Shown in pieces: positions 48,507 through 56,940 of a stretch of DNA of 64,000 bases. The position numbers and the translations under genes are program-made. The first letter of the stretch is position 1. Each line of letters begins with the position of its first letter. Source of the DNA: Halobellus litoreus (GTDB lineage Archaea; Halobacteriota; Halobacteria; Halobacteriales; Haloferacaceae); contig NZ_JANHAW010000001.1 of assembly GCF_024464595.1 (NCBI RefSeq), forward strand, positions 1,195,083 to 1,259,082, in the 5' to 3' direction. The notes under the pieces are model-generated. The model was not told where the DNA came from, did no database searches, and saw only the letters and a list, made by a program, of their open reading frames with translations.

Positions 48507-49121
48507 ATGCACCGCCGGACGTACCTCGGACTGCTCGGAGCGGGCGTTACGGGGCTATCTGGGTGCGCAAGCGACACGTCCCCCGCTGGTGACACCGCGA
48601 GCGACACACCGCGGACGACGGATACCGGTCCGGCACCGACGGACGCCGATCCGACCCCCTCGTCGACTGCGTCATCGACCCAGCCCTCGTCGACGTCGGA
48701 GCCGACCGCTTTCTCGATTCACGAGGGCTACGAGACGACCGAGGTCGAGGTTCGCACGCCGGCCGGGGACCGCCTCGGGTCGGTCACGGCGGCGATCGCC
48801 GACACCAGTGAGCTTCGCTACCTCGGTCTCAGCGATACAGACGCCCTACCCGAGGACCGTGGAATGCTCTTCGTGTACGAGACCGTCGACGACCGGACGT
48901 TCGTGATGCGGAGAATGGACTTCGGGATCGACATCGTCTACGCCGATGCCGACGGGACGATCACCCGCATCCACCACGCGCCCGAACCCGGACCCGGCGA
49001 GGACGGAGCAGCGCAGCGATACCCCGGCCGGGGGCAGTACGTGCTCGAAGTCGGCTACCGCTGGACGACTGACCGCGGGATCACCGAGGGAGACCGGCTC
49101 GTGTTCGCGCGTCCAGAATGA
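48507..49121 (+). CDS. DUF192 lipoprotein
   Basis: The 204-residue protein has an RR-containing signal peptide ([20 protein letters not shown]) with a lipobox LSGC, which suggests Tat export and lipid anchoring. A Thr/Ser/Pro linker (about 22-65), likely O-glycosylated, follows, and then a DUF192 beta-barrel (about 75-204, [22 protein letters not shown] and [14 protein letters not shown]). The function of DUF192 is unknown. GTG at 48501 overlaps the deaminase stop and is an alternative start. Confidence 0.85.
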   Translation: MHRRTYLGLLGAGVTGLSGCASDTSPAGDTASDTPRTTDTGPAPTDADPTPSSTASSTQPSSTSEPTAFSIHEGYETTEVEVRTPAGDRLGSVTAAIADTSELRYLGLSDTDALPEDRGMLFVYETVDDRTFVMRRMDFGIDIVYADADGTITRIHHAPEPGPGEDGAAQRYPGRGQYVLEVGYRWTTDRGITEGDRLVFARPE

Positions 49122-49151
49122 TTCGCGAGACCGGATCTCGGTTTCTGATGG

Positions 49152-49484
49152 TCACTCGGGCCGGACCTCGACGCCCTCGTCGGTGATCGATACCGTCAGC
49201 GACTCGACGGCGCGTTCGTAGACGCTGGCGTGCCGCCCGTTCTCGGCGTCGACCCGGACCCGTTCCTCGAGGAGCCCCGCCTCGACGAGTTTGTGCGCCT
49301 CGCGGTAGACCGTCGACAGTGGAATTCCCGACCGATCGCGGAGTTCGCAGGCCGTCCCCGGGCGCCCGGCGGCCTGCAGCAACTCGGCACCGGAGTCACT
49401 CGCTAGCAACGTCAATGCGTCCGACCGCGGGAGAGAGGTCTCTCGCCCCTCTCTGCGGTTCGGCTTGCTTTCAGGTGGAGACAT
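49152..49484 (-). CDS. Winged-helix transcriptional regulator
   Basis: The 110-residue protein has an ArsR-like winged helix (about 25-90): LLASDSGAELLQAA, recognition helix in SGIPLSTVYREAHKLVEAGLLEERV, then a wing RVDAENGRHASVYERAV. No metal-binding cysteines are seen. It is convergent with the DUF192 gene and faces the long non-coding region at 49485-50087. The ATG at 49484 is preferred because it begins just before the conserved part. Confidence 0.82.
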   Translation of the reverse strand: MSPPESKPNRREGRETSLPRSDALTLLASDSGAELLQAAGRPGTACELRDRSGIPLSTVYREAHKLVEAGLLEERVRVDAENGRHASVYERAVESLTVSITDEGVEVRPE

Positions 49485-49870
49485 CTCCGACGGCTGTGTG
49501 TTCGGAGTGAGTACTGAAACGTTTACCGGAGGGCGGGTTACGGCTCCGGCGCCGACCGAAGAGCGAGACGCTACCAGAGGTATCGAAGGGCGAACAGTCG
49601 GCACCCGCTCGGACGACTCGCCAGTCTCTCGCCGACCGGCAGTCGTGTTTTCGCCCCGCGTCGACGTGCCGAACGACCGCTGCCCGACGCGGGGTGAGTC
49701 CTACGTCACGCCGGCTGTGGTCCCGTATTCGGATATAAGCCTACGGCCGTTCGTCGATGCGCCGTAGCGGTCGTGTGATCACGGACATTCGAAGCGAATG
49801 CCCAGTGGCTGGCCGGTAGTTGGCCGGTGCCAGTGGCGAGTTGGGACGACGCGGAGGGTAAACTCTCGTT

Positions 49871-49935
49871 GTTATTCTGGTAGTTGCGGTTGTAGTTGTT
49901 CCAGTAGTTGCGGTCGTAGTTGTTCCAGTAATTGT
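49871..49935. repeat. 24-bp tandem repeat upstream of ahcY
   Basis: About two and a half units of GTAGTTGTTCCAGTAGTTGC + GGTC are visible. On the minus strand a 24-bp period keeps an open frame reading YWNNYNRN-like octads, but no start or codon context supports translation. The T/G-rich bias differs from the flanks. Confidence 0.7.
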
Positions 49936-49936
49936 A

Positions 49937-49966
49937 CCGCGAGGCTCGCGAACGCGAGCCTCGCGG
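49937..49966. repeat. Perfect 14-bp inverted repeat
   Basis: CCGCGAGGCTCGCG and CGCGAGCCTCGCGG are separated by two bases, followed by AATTTTTCCC. This is a strong hairpin with a T-run, so a terminator or processing site for plus-strand transcripts is possible. Confidence 0.65.
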
Positions 49967-49968
49967 AA

Positions 49969-50049
49969 TTTTTCCCTCTAGGTTTTTGCGTGGCGGGTTC
50001 CCGCAGCGAACGCAGTGAGCGAGGAAACCCGCCACGTCAAAAAGGTAGG
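49969..50049. repeat. Palindromic intergenic element, copy 2
   Basis: The T-run, TCTAG and GTTTTTGC are followed by an 11-bp stem (49989-49999 with 50026-50036) and TCAAAAAGGTAGG. The boundary motifs match copy 1 at 638-705, while the stem sequences differ. It ends about 40 bases before ahcY. Confidence 0.6.
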
Positions 50050-50087
50050 TCGGTAGCGTTTTGGCCCGCCTGTCGCTACCGGGGAGT

Positions 50088-51371
50088 ATGAGCACGTACC
50101 CACCGATCGGCGAGCAACTCGACGACGTCGAGAGCGCTCGCACCGAGGGACGGCGAAAGATGGACTGGGCGCTGCAACACATGCCCATCCTTCGGGAACT
50201 CCGCGAGCAGTTCGAGGAATCGAAACCGCTCGCCGGGCAGACCATTGGAATGGCGATGCACGTCGAGGCGAAGACAGCGAACCTCGTCGAACTGCTCGCC
50301 CTCGGCGGCGCGGAGGTCGCGATCACGGGCTGTAACCCGCTGTCGACGCACGACGACGTGAGCGCGGCGCTCGACGCCAACGACGACATCACCTCCTACG
50401 CGAAGCGCGGCGTCGGCGACGACGACTACTACGCCGCCATCGAGGCCGTGGTCTCTCACGGACCGACGATCACTGTCGACGACGGGATGGACATGGTCTA
50501 CGCCATCCACGAGGACTACCCCGAACTCATCGACACCATCGTCGGCGGGGCCGAGGAGACGACCACGGGCGTCCACCGCCTGCGCGCGATGGACGAGGAC
50601 GGCGAACTGAAGTACCCGGTGTTCGCCGTCAACGACACCCCGATGAAGCGCCTGTTCGACAACGTCCACGGGACCGGTGAGTCCTCGCTCGCGACAATCG
50701 CAATGACGACGAACCTCTCGTACGCCGGCAAGGACGTCGTCGTCGCGGGCTACGGCTACTGCGGCAAGGGCGTCGCCAAGAAGGCCGCCGGCCAGAACGC
50801 GAACGTGATCGTCACCGAGGTCGAACCCCGCCGGGCGCTGGAGGCGCATATGGAGGGCTACGACGTGATGCCGATGAACGAGGCCGCCGCGGTCGGCGAC
50901 GTCTTCGTCACGACGACGGGCAACCGCGACGTCGTCACCCGCGAGGACTTCGAGGTGATGAACGACGGCGTCCTGCTCGCGAACGCCGGTCACTTCGACA
51001 TCGAGATCGACCTCGAGGCACTCTCGGATCTCGCGGTCGACGAATACGAGGCGCGCGACGGCGTCCGCGCCTACGAACTGGCCGACGGCCGCCGACTCAA
51101 CGTCCTCGCGGAGGGCCGCCTGGTCAACCTCGCCTCGCCGATCGCCCTGGGCCACCCCGCCGAGGTGATGGACCAGTCCTTCGGGATTCAGGCGGTCTGC
51201 GTGCGCGAACTCGTCGAACACGGCGACGAGTACGGAGCCGGCGTCCACGACGTCCCCGACGAACTCGATCGGGAAGTCGCCGAGATCAAACTCGACGCCG
51301 AGGGCGTCGAGATCGACTCGCTCACCGACGCACAGGCCGAGTACATGGACAGCTGGAGCCACGGGACGTAA
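50088..51371 (+). CDS. ahcY: Adenosylhomocysteinase
   Basis: The 427-residue NAD-containing enzyme cleaves SAH (or S-inosylhomocysteine in some archaea) to homocysteine. The substrate-site segment is GMAMHVEAKTANLVELL (about 54-70), the NAD-binding loop is VVVAGYGYCGKGVAKKA (about 220-236), and GHFDIEIDLEAL and NLASPIALGHPAEVMD lie in the C-terminal half. The length is that of archaeal/short SAHH. Homocysteine from this step rejoins the MetX/MetY product pool. Confidence 0.96.
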   Translation: MSTYPPIGEQLDDVESARTEGRRKMDWALQHMPILRELREQFEESKPLAGQTIGMAMHVEAKTANLVELLALGGAEVAITGCNPLSTHDDVSAALDANDDITSYAKRGVGDDDYYAAIEAVVSHGPTITVDDGMDMVYAIHEDYPELIDTIVGGAEETTTGVHRLRAMDEDGELKYPVFAVNDTPMKRLFDNVHGTGESSLATIAMTTNLSYAGKDVVVAGYGYCGKGVAKKAAGQNANVIVTEVEPRRALEAHMEGYDVMPMNEAAAVGDVFVTTTGNRDVVTREDFEVMNDGVLLANAGHFDIEIDLEALSDLAVDEYEARDGVRAYELADGRRLNVLAEGRLVNLASPIALGHPAEVMDQSFGIQAVCVRELVEHGDEYGAGVHDVPDELDREVAEIKLDAEGVEIDSLTDAQAEYMDSWSHGT

Positions 51372-51392
51372 TCCAACCCCGGTCTCGGCCGG

Positions 51393-52517
51393 TCACAGTC
51401 GGTCTAAGACCGCCTCGGCGTCGTAGGACAGCGACAGCGACCGCGACCGGCCCCGACCCTCGATGTCGGCGTAGTCGGCGTCGAGGAGGCCGAGTTTGTC
51501 GAGTTTGTTGACGATCTCGGAGTACCGCGTGTACCCGAGTTCGGTCTCGTCGTGGAACGCCTCGTACACTTCGCCGGCCTGGCTGCCGTCGTGTTCGGCG
51601 ACCACGCGGACGAGGTCGCGTTCGCGCTCCGAGAGGCCCTGGAGGCTCCGAGAGAGATGGACGTATTTGGACTTCTCGTAGGCGGCCTCGACGTCCTCGA
51701 CGCTGACGGTTCGGCTCGCGCGCATCTCGGCGTGGAGGCCGGCACGTCGGAGGAGGTCGATCCCGACTCGGAGGTCGCCGCTCTCGGCGGTGAGTTCGGC
51801 GACGCGATCGAGTTCCTGGGCGCTCACGACCCCATCGTGGAACCCGCGTTCGACCCGCTCGCGCAGGATGTCGACGATCTCGTCGACGTCGTAGACGGGG
51901 AAGTACACCTCCTCGGGGCGGAAGACGCTCTGGACGCGGGTGTCGAGTTCGTCGATCACGTCGAGCGCGAGGTCCGAGGAGACGACGACGACGCCGATTC
52001 GGGCCCCCGAGTGGGCCTCGTGGGCGCGGAGCAGCGAGTAGAGCGTGTCCGAGACCTCGTTCTCGTAGAAGAGGTAGTTCACGTCGTCGAGGGCGACCGC
52101 GAGCACCTCCTCCTCCTCGACGAGGCGGTCGGTGATCTGGCCGAACAGTTTCTTGAACGAGATGCCCGAGGACGGGGGCTCGTACTCGAAGATCGCCTCG
52201 AAGATCCGCGAGAACACGGCGTACCGCGTCGAATCGACCTGGCAGTTCACGCGAACGGTCTGGACGCCGCTCTGGGCGCCGAGTTCGCCGAACAGTTTCT
52301 GAACGGCCGTCGTCTTTCCGGTCCCCGGCGGCCCGCGGACCATCGTGTTCAGCGGGCGCGAGCCACGGACGGCCGGCCGGAGCGCGTACTTCAGGCTCTC
52401 CAGTTGGCTCTCGCGGTGTTCGAACGTCTCGGGGACGTAGTCGATCTCGAAGACGTGTTCGTCGCGGAAGACCGTCTCGTCCCACGACAGCATCCCCTCG
52501 TCGGGGTCGTCCCTCAT
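51393..52517 (-). CDS. orc1: Orc1/Cdc6 family replication initiator
   Basis: The 374-residue AAA+ protein has Walker A GPPGTGKT (62-69), Walker B ALDDVNYLF (about 133-141), sensor 1 VVVVSSDLALD, arginine finger/sensor 2 in DLRVGIDLLRRAG, and a C-terminal winged helix (about 290-374) for origin DNA. Haloarchaea have many Orc1/Cdc6 paralogues. No origin-recognition-box repeats are seen next to this gene, so it may act at a distant origin. The ATG at 52517 gives MRDDPDEGMLSWDETVF, a typical start. Confidence 0.94.
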   Translation of the reverse strand: MRDDPDEGMLSWDETVFRDEHVFEIDYVPETFEHRESQLESLKYALRPAVRGSRPLNTMVRGPPGTGKTTAVQKLFGELGAQSGVQTVRVNCQVDSTRYAVFSRIFEAIFEYEPPSSGISFKKLFGQITDRLVEEEEVLAVALDDVNYLFYENEVSDTLYSLLRAHEAHSGARIGVVVVSSDLALDVIDELDTRVQSVFRPEEVYFPVYDVDEIVDILRERVERGFHDGVVSAQELDRVAELTAESGDLRVGIDLLRRAGLHAEMRASRTVSVEDVEAAYEKSKYVHLSRSLQGLSERERDLVRVVAEHDGSQAGEVYEAFHDETELGYTRYSEIVNKLDKLGLLDADYADIEGRGRSRSLSLSYDAEAVLDRL

Positions 52518-52616
52518 CGATTGAACCACGTCGAGGAGTCTACTTAATCGTTCCCCAGGCGCGGGGTCACTGTCGCGTCAGGTGTCGTCTCCGGACGGCT
52601 CACGGCACCGATGCCC

Positions 52617-52976
52617 TCACTCGGTGACGAGTCGGTAGACGCGGACGACGGCGAAGACGCCGACGACGAGTGCGAGGACGCCGAGGGTCAGGGCGGTGTA
52701 CGACGCCGACCCGCGGAGGAACGGGCCGATGCCGCCGACGGCGACCGAGAGGCCGATCGCCGCCAGCGCGAGATAGAAGAGGATCAGCGTCGCCGTCCCG
52801 AGCACGTCCCAGATCGCCTCCCGGGCCGCCCGGTAGACGAGGTCGTACGTGTCGTCGTCGATCGTTCCGGTCGACGGTTCGGTCGAGTTCTCGCCGGCGG
52901 GGCTAGTCGGGTCGCCAGCGGCCCGTTCGTCGGTCTCGGTCCGAGCGCGGGAGCCGTCGGAGCGGTCGGGGACCAT
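52617..52976 (-). CDS. Small haloarchaeal membrane protein
   Basis: The 119-residue protein has a disordered acidic N-terminus (1-45) and then DLVYRAAREAIWDVLGTATLILFYLALAAIGLSVAVGG and a second helix YTALTLGVLALVVGVFAVVRVYRLV, so two membrane segments. The family and function are not recognised. An in-frame GTG at 52985 is the alternative start. Confidence 0.72.
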   Translation of the reverse strand: MVPDRSDGSRARTETDERAAGDPTSPAGENSTEPSTGTIDDDTYDLVYRAAREAIWDVLGTATLILFYLALAAIGLSVAVGGIGPFLRGSASYTALTLGVLALVVGVFAVVRVYRLVTE

Positions 52977-53072
52977 ACCTGACACACCGAACCCCGCGTG
53001 AAAAAGCCGGGCGGCGAGCGAGTCGTGCGTCCAGACGTTCCGGAATCGACGGCCGTCCCGGCGCGGAGCGCG

Positions 53073-53591
53073 TCAACCGCCGGAGCCGTTCCCGGACCGG
53101 TCGAGGGCGACGCGTCGCCACCCGATCCTCGCGGTCGCGGCGACGACGCCGACGAGGCCGAGCCCGACGAGCGCGTAGTGATACCGAAACGCGGCCCGGA
53201 GCGTCGCTTGGCCGAGCGTGAACCCACCGAACAGGGCGGTCGCCAGCGGTTCGCCGAGGACCGGGACCGCGAGCAGCAGTTCGAGCCCGAACTGCCCGAG
53301 CGAGAAGGAGAGCTGCGTCCACGGCAGCAACAGCCCGGTGTAGGCGTACAGGGCCACGAGCGGGAGAGAGAGTGCGGCACCCACCGCGTACAGCGGCCGC
53401 GCTGCGAACCCGAGAAGGAAGCCGAGGAACGGCGCGCCGAACGCGCCGACCGCCAGGAGGAGCCGCAGCAACTCCGTTTGCGACGTCGTCGGCGTCGCGG
53501 CGAGCAACGCGAGGTCGACGACGGTGAGGGCGGCGATCAGACCGACGAGAGACGTCTTCAGCGTGGAGTGTGGAGGGGTCGAGCGAGTCAT
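53073..53591 (-). CDS. Haloarchaeal membrane protein
   Basis: The 172-residue protein has about five hydrophobic segments and no charged residues inside them. It begins MTRSTPPHSTLKTSLVGLIAAL, with a long FLGFLLGFAARPLYAVGAALSLPLVALYAYTG section. No known motif is present. A longer frame to 53741 adds a repeat-bearing basic leader (RLFVPTRS ... LLLPTRSRLF) that looks like degenerate non-coding repeats. Confidence 0.7.
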   Translation of the reverse strand: MTRSTPPHSTLKTSLVGLIAALTVVDLALLAATPTTSQTELLRLLLAVGAFGAPFLGFLLGFAARPLYAVGAALSLPLVALYAYTGLLLPWTQLSFSLGQFGLELLLAVPVLGEPLATALFGGFTLGQATLRAAFRYHYALVGLGLVGVVAATARIGWRRVALDRSGNGSGG

Positions 53592-53756
53592 CGCGGAGCC
53601 ACGGAGGACAAACGACCCGCAGTCCGTATGTTTTTCGGGCGGCGGTCGTCCCGGAGGGAAAAGACGCGAACGAGTTGGGAGGAGAAGGCACGAGCGAGTC
53701 GGGACGAAAAGACGCAAGCGGACAAACCAAGACACAGCCAACGCGGTCGACCGCGC

Positions 53757-55769
53757 TCAGAACTTCTCCAGGAGCCGATCGTAGAAGCCCGAGCCGTCGT
53801 CGTCGGCCAGTTTCTCGACGATGAGTTCGGGCGTCGAGCGCGCGAGGTGGTCTTTCACCGGCGAGCGGTTCACGACGAGTTCCCCGTCTTCGAGCCCCAG
53901 CGCCTCGATGCCGTCGACGGCGACGTCGAAGCCGGCGGCCTCGCGGATCTCCCCCGCGAGGTGCGAGACGAAGACGGCCGTCGCGGCCTGCTCGTCGAGC
54001 GCCTCTAAGATTCCGGCGACGATCTTCGCCGACGCGCCGGGTTCGGTGATGCTCTCCAGTTCGTCGACGAGGACGAGGCGGTTCGTCTCGCCGTCGGCGA
54101 GGTCGCGGAAGTCCCGCAACGTGCTCTCGAACGCGCCGGCGTCGAGTGTGCCCTGCGTCTTCGCGTAGTAGTGCAGTTCAGAGAAGCGTTCGAGTTCGAC
54201 GCGCTCGGCCGGGACGGGCAGTCCCATCTGCGCGAGGACGACCACGAGCGCGACAAGGTCCAGCGTCGACGTCTTCCCGCCGGAGTTGACGCCCGAGAGG
54301 AGCGTCGCGCCCGACACCCGGTAATCGACCGGGTCGACCTCAGCGAAGTCGACGTCCAGAAGCGGTGAGCGGCCGCCCTCGATGGCGAAGCCGTGGCTCT
54401 CGGAGATCCCGTCTCGAGCGGCGTCCGCGTCGTCGATATCGACGAACGTCGGCAACGTGCACGCGAAGTCGTCGGCGAAGCGCGCGACCGCGAGTTCGAC
54501 GTCGAGTTCGAGCGCCTCGCGGACGAGTTCCTCGACGGGGTCGCGGAGCGCCGAGAGGTCGGCGGCGAGGTCGCGCTTGAGCCGCGCGGCGCGGCGGTCG
54601 CGCCCGGCCTTCAGTTCGGTCCGGAGCCGCGAGATCACCGAGGACTCGTGTTCGACCGGGAACGCGGGGTCGTCGGGGAACGCCCGCTCGGCGAAGTCGG
54701 CCTCCTCGGGCCGGAGGTCGAGCGCGTCGACGAGGTGCTCGCGGGCGGCGGCGACGGCGTCGTCGTACTCGTCCTCCAACTCCCGATCGAGCAGCGAGTC
54801 GACCCGTGCGCCCTGTTCGACGAGAGAGAGGAAGTCCGTCCCCTCGATCGTCACGTCGCGCTCGCGAATCGCCTCTCGGAGGCGATCGTTGGCGACGGAC
54901 TCGGCAGTCGAGACCGTCGCGTCGAGGTCGTCGACGGCCGTCGCCAGCCGGTCCAGTTCCGCGTCGCCGACGATGGTCCCGTCGTCGTCGAGGCGGTCGA
55001 GCGCGTCCCGCAGCGCGTCGAGGTCGCAGGGCGGGTCGAGATCCGACGCCTCGTGGACCGCCGCGGCCGCGAGGATGCGCGAGCGGTTCTCCGCGAAGAA
55101 TGCGAGGACGCGCTCGGGAACGATCTCGTCCCCGCGTTCCATCGCGTCGGGCCGCACGCGGACGTCGCCGTCGACGTCGATGCCGGCGAACTGCTCGTCG
55201 AGCGCGACGACCGTCGAGTACGAACGGGCGAGTTCCGCGAGGCCGCGGGCGTCCTCGACGACCTCCACCGAGAGTTCGGGAAACGCCTCCTCCGCCGCTG
55301 CGAACCGCTCTGCGTCGGCCGTCGCGAGGCAGCGGTCCCGGACTCGACGCGTCGCGGGCGGCGAGAGCGGTTCGACGCCCGCGAGCGCGTCGAGCACCGC
55401 GGGATCGGGATCGCGTCCGGTCGCGCGCTCGACGAACTCGCGGACCTCCGCGATCCGCGAGGCCGATCTGGTGGGGTAGAACGTCGCCACGCGCTTCGCG
55501 GCGTAGTCGGTGACGGTCCGCTCCCGGAGCAGTCCCAGGACGTCGTCGTACACCTCCCGCGCCCGGTCCGTCGCGAGGAAGTCGCCGTCGTCGTCGTGTC
55601 GGCGGCGGATCGCCCCGCGGGCGACGGCCGCGGCGCGACCCTCCGAGATGCCGGGCGCGCGCGTAAGAGTGGCGACGTCGCCCTCGCTGAGCGCCCGTTC
55701 GGCGTCGTCGAGCTCCGACAGCGCCGCCGCCGTCTTCTCGCCGACGCCCGGGATGGCCTCGAACTCCAT
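53757..55769 (-). CDS. HhH-containing MutS-family ATPase
   Basis: The 670-residue protein opens with a helix-hairpin-helix domain (about 1-50, FEAIPGVGEKTAAALSEL and RAPGISEGRAAAVARG). A helical lever-like region (about 60-440) follows, then a MutS ATPase domain: Walker A SGVNSGGKTSTLD (about 495-507) and Walker B NRLVLVDELESITEPG. The mismatch-reading domain I and the Smr domain are both absent. It is closer to the MutS2/5-like recombination-control branch, where it may bind branched DNA. The HhH probably adds DNA contacts. Confidence 0.85.
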   Translation of the reverse strand: MEFEAIPGVGEKTAAALSELDDAERALSEGDVATLTRAPGISEGRAAAVARGAIRRRHDDDGDFLATDRAREVYDDVLGLLRERTVTDYAAKRVATFYPTRSASRIAEVREFVERATGRDPDPAVLDALAGVEPLSPPATRRVRDRCLATADAERFAAAEEAFPELSVEVVEDARGLAELARSYSTVVALDEQFAGIDVDGDVRVRPDAMERGDEIVPERVLAFFAENRSRILAAAAVHEASDLDPPCDLDALRDALDRLDDDGTIVGDAELDRLATAVDDLDATVSTAESVANDRLREAIRERDVTIEGTDFLSLVEQGARVDSLLDRELEDEYDDAVAAAREHLVDALDLRPEEADFAERAFPDDPAFPVEHESSVISRLRTELKAGRDRRAARLKRDLAADLSALRDPVEELVREALELDVELAVARFADDFACTLPTFVDIDDADAARDGISESHGFAIEGGRSPLLDVDFAEVDPVDYRVSGATLLSGVNSGGKTSTLDLVALVVVLAQMGLPVPAERVELERFSELHYYAKTQGTLDAGAFESTLRDFRDLADGETNRLVLVDELESITEPGASAKIVAGILEALDEQAATAVFVSHLAGEIREAAGFDVAVDGIEALGLEDGELVVNRSPVKDHLARSTPELIVEKLADDDGSGFYDRLLEKF

Positions 55770-55920
55770 TCGAGGTGCCTTCGCTCCCGATCCGACAAAA
55801 CGTTACGGGTCCGATCGGCGACTGCGTGGAAGTCCGACCCGATCGGGGTCCGGTCTCTCGCCGGTGCCGGTCCGCGGCCGACGACAACGTGTTTTTGCCG
55901 CTGCGCCGGATACGTCGGGT

Positions 55921-56859
55921 ATGGCAACCCAGACGGATCCGGATTCGGTCCCCGACGACGCCGCGGGGAAGGCCGCCGCCGTCCGCGACTCGCTCTCGGC
56001 GTGCGACGGCGTCCTGATCGCTTTTTCTGGCGGCGTCGACTCCTCGGTCGTCGCCGCGTTGGCACACGAGGCCCTCGGCGACGACGCCGTCGCGTGCACG
56101 GCCAAGTCCGAGACGCTCCCGGCGGCCGAACTCGACGACGCCCGGCGGGTCGCCGAGGAGGTCGGGATCCGCCACGAGGTCGTCGAGTTCTCGGAACTCG
56201 ACAACCCCGACTTCGTCGAGAACGACGGCGACCGGTGCTATCACTGTCGGACGATGCGTCTCGGTCGGATGTACGAGGCCGCGCAGGAGTTGGGGATCGA
56301 CACGGTCTGCGACGGCACCAACGCCTCCGACCCCGGCGAGGGACACCGCCCGGGACTCCGCGCCGTCGACGAACTCGACGTCCGCTCGCCGCTCCTGGCG
56401 GCGGGCATCGGGAAGGAGGAGGTCAGAGAGATCGCCGACGAGTACGACCTATCGGTCGCCGAGAAACCCTCGATGGCGTGTCTCTCCTCGCGGATCCCGA
56501 CCGGACTGGAGGTGACGACCGAACGGCTCACGCGCGTCGAAAAGGCCGAACGCGTGCTCAGAGAGTGGGGCTTCTCGCAGTTCCGCGTCCGCGACCACGA
56601 CGGCCTCGCGCGCATCGAAATCGCGCCCGACGAACTGGAGGCCGCGCTGAACCACGACTTCGTCGTCGCCGTGCGCGAGCACCTCACGGATCTCGGGTTC
56701 GAGCACGTGACGCTCGATCTGCACGGGTATCAGACCGGCAGTGTCAGTCCAGCGGGCGAGGACGACCAGGACGGCGCGAGCGCCGACAGCGACGAGTCGG
56801 GCGACGAACCGCTCGTCGAAGACGTGTTCTCGGCGGAGTACCCGACCGCCAGCGAGTGA
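55921..56859 (+). CDS. larE: LarE-type ATP-dependent sacrificial sulfur transferase
   Basis: The 312-residue PP-loop enzyme has a pyrophosphate loop FSGGVDSSVVAALAHEAL (about 35-52), then CYHCRTMRLGRM and a catalytic-site cysteine in MACLSSRIPTG. In lactobacilli LarE donates its own cysteine sulfur to a nicotinate-derived cofactor (nickel pincer) with LarB and LarC; neither is nearby. An acidic tail of 40 residues follows the enzyme core. It may serve another sulfur-transfer reaction here. Confidence 0.88.
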   Translation: MATQTDPDSVPDDAAGKAAAVRDSLSACDGVLIAFSGGVDSSVVAALAHEALGDDAVACTAKSETLPAAELDDARRVAEEVGIRHEVVEFSELDNPDFVENDGDRCYHCRTMRLGRMYEAAQELGIDTVCDGTNASDPGEGHRPGLRAVDELDVRSPLLAAGIGKEEVREIADEYDLSVAEKPSMACLSSRIPTGLEVTTERLTRVEKAERVLREWGFSQFRVRDHDGLARIEIAPDELEAALNHDFVVAVREHLTDLGFEHVTLDLHGYQTGSVSPAGEDDQDGASADSDESGDEPLVEDVFSAEYPTASE

Positions 56860-56940
56860 AGCCGCGTCGGCGACCGGTGGTTGGAGCGGTGTGGCCCCGG
56901 TCCTGACTGTCCGGGAGCGCACGGGGAGACAGCCGACAGT

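Larger units (their letters stand above)
49485..50087. other. 603-bp non-coding region upstream of ahcY
   Basis: This is the longest gap in the window. Open frames here are not convincing. It holds a 24-bp tandem repeat (49871-49935), a perfect 14-bp inverted repeat (49937-49966), and a second copy of the palindromic intergenic element (49969-50049). The promoters of the HTH gene and of ahcY must also lie here, but no strong TATA box is visible within 35 nt of either start. Confidence 0.7.

Noticed and set aside
49706-50392. Minus-strand frame with Asn/Tyr repeats overlapping ahcY
   Set aside because: It overlaps the conserved ahcY start antisense and its repeated part is explained by the 24-bp tandem repeat.
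51393-52616. Replication origin next to orc1/cdc6
   Set aside because: No origin-recognition-box-like inverted repeats or AT-rich unwinding element are visible on either side of the gene.
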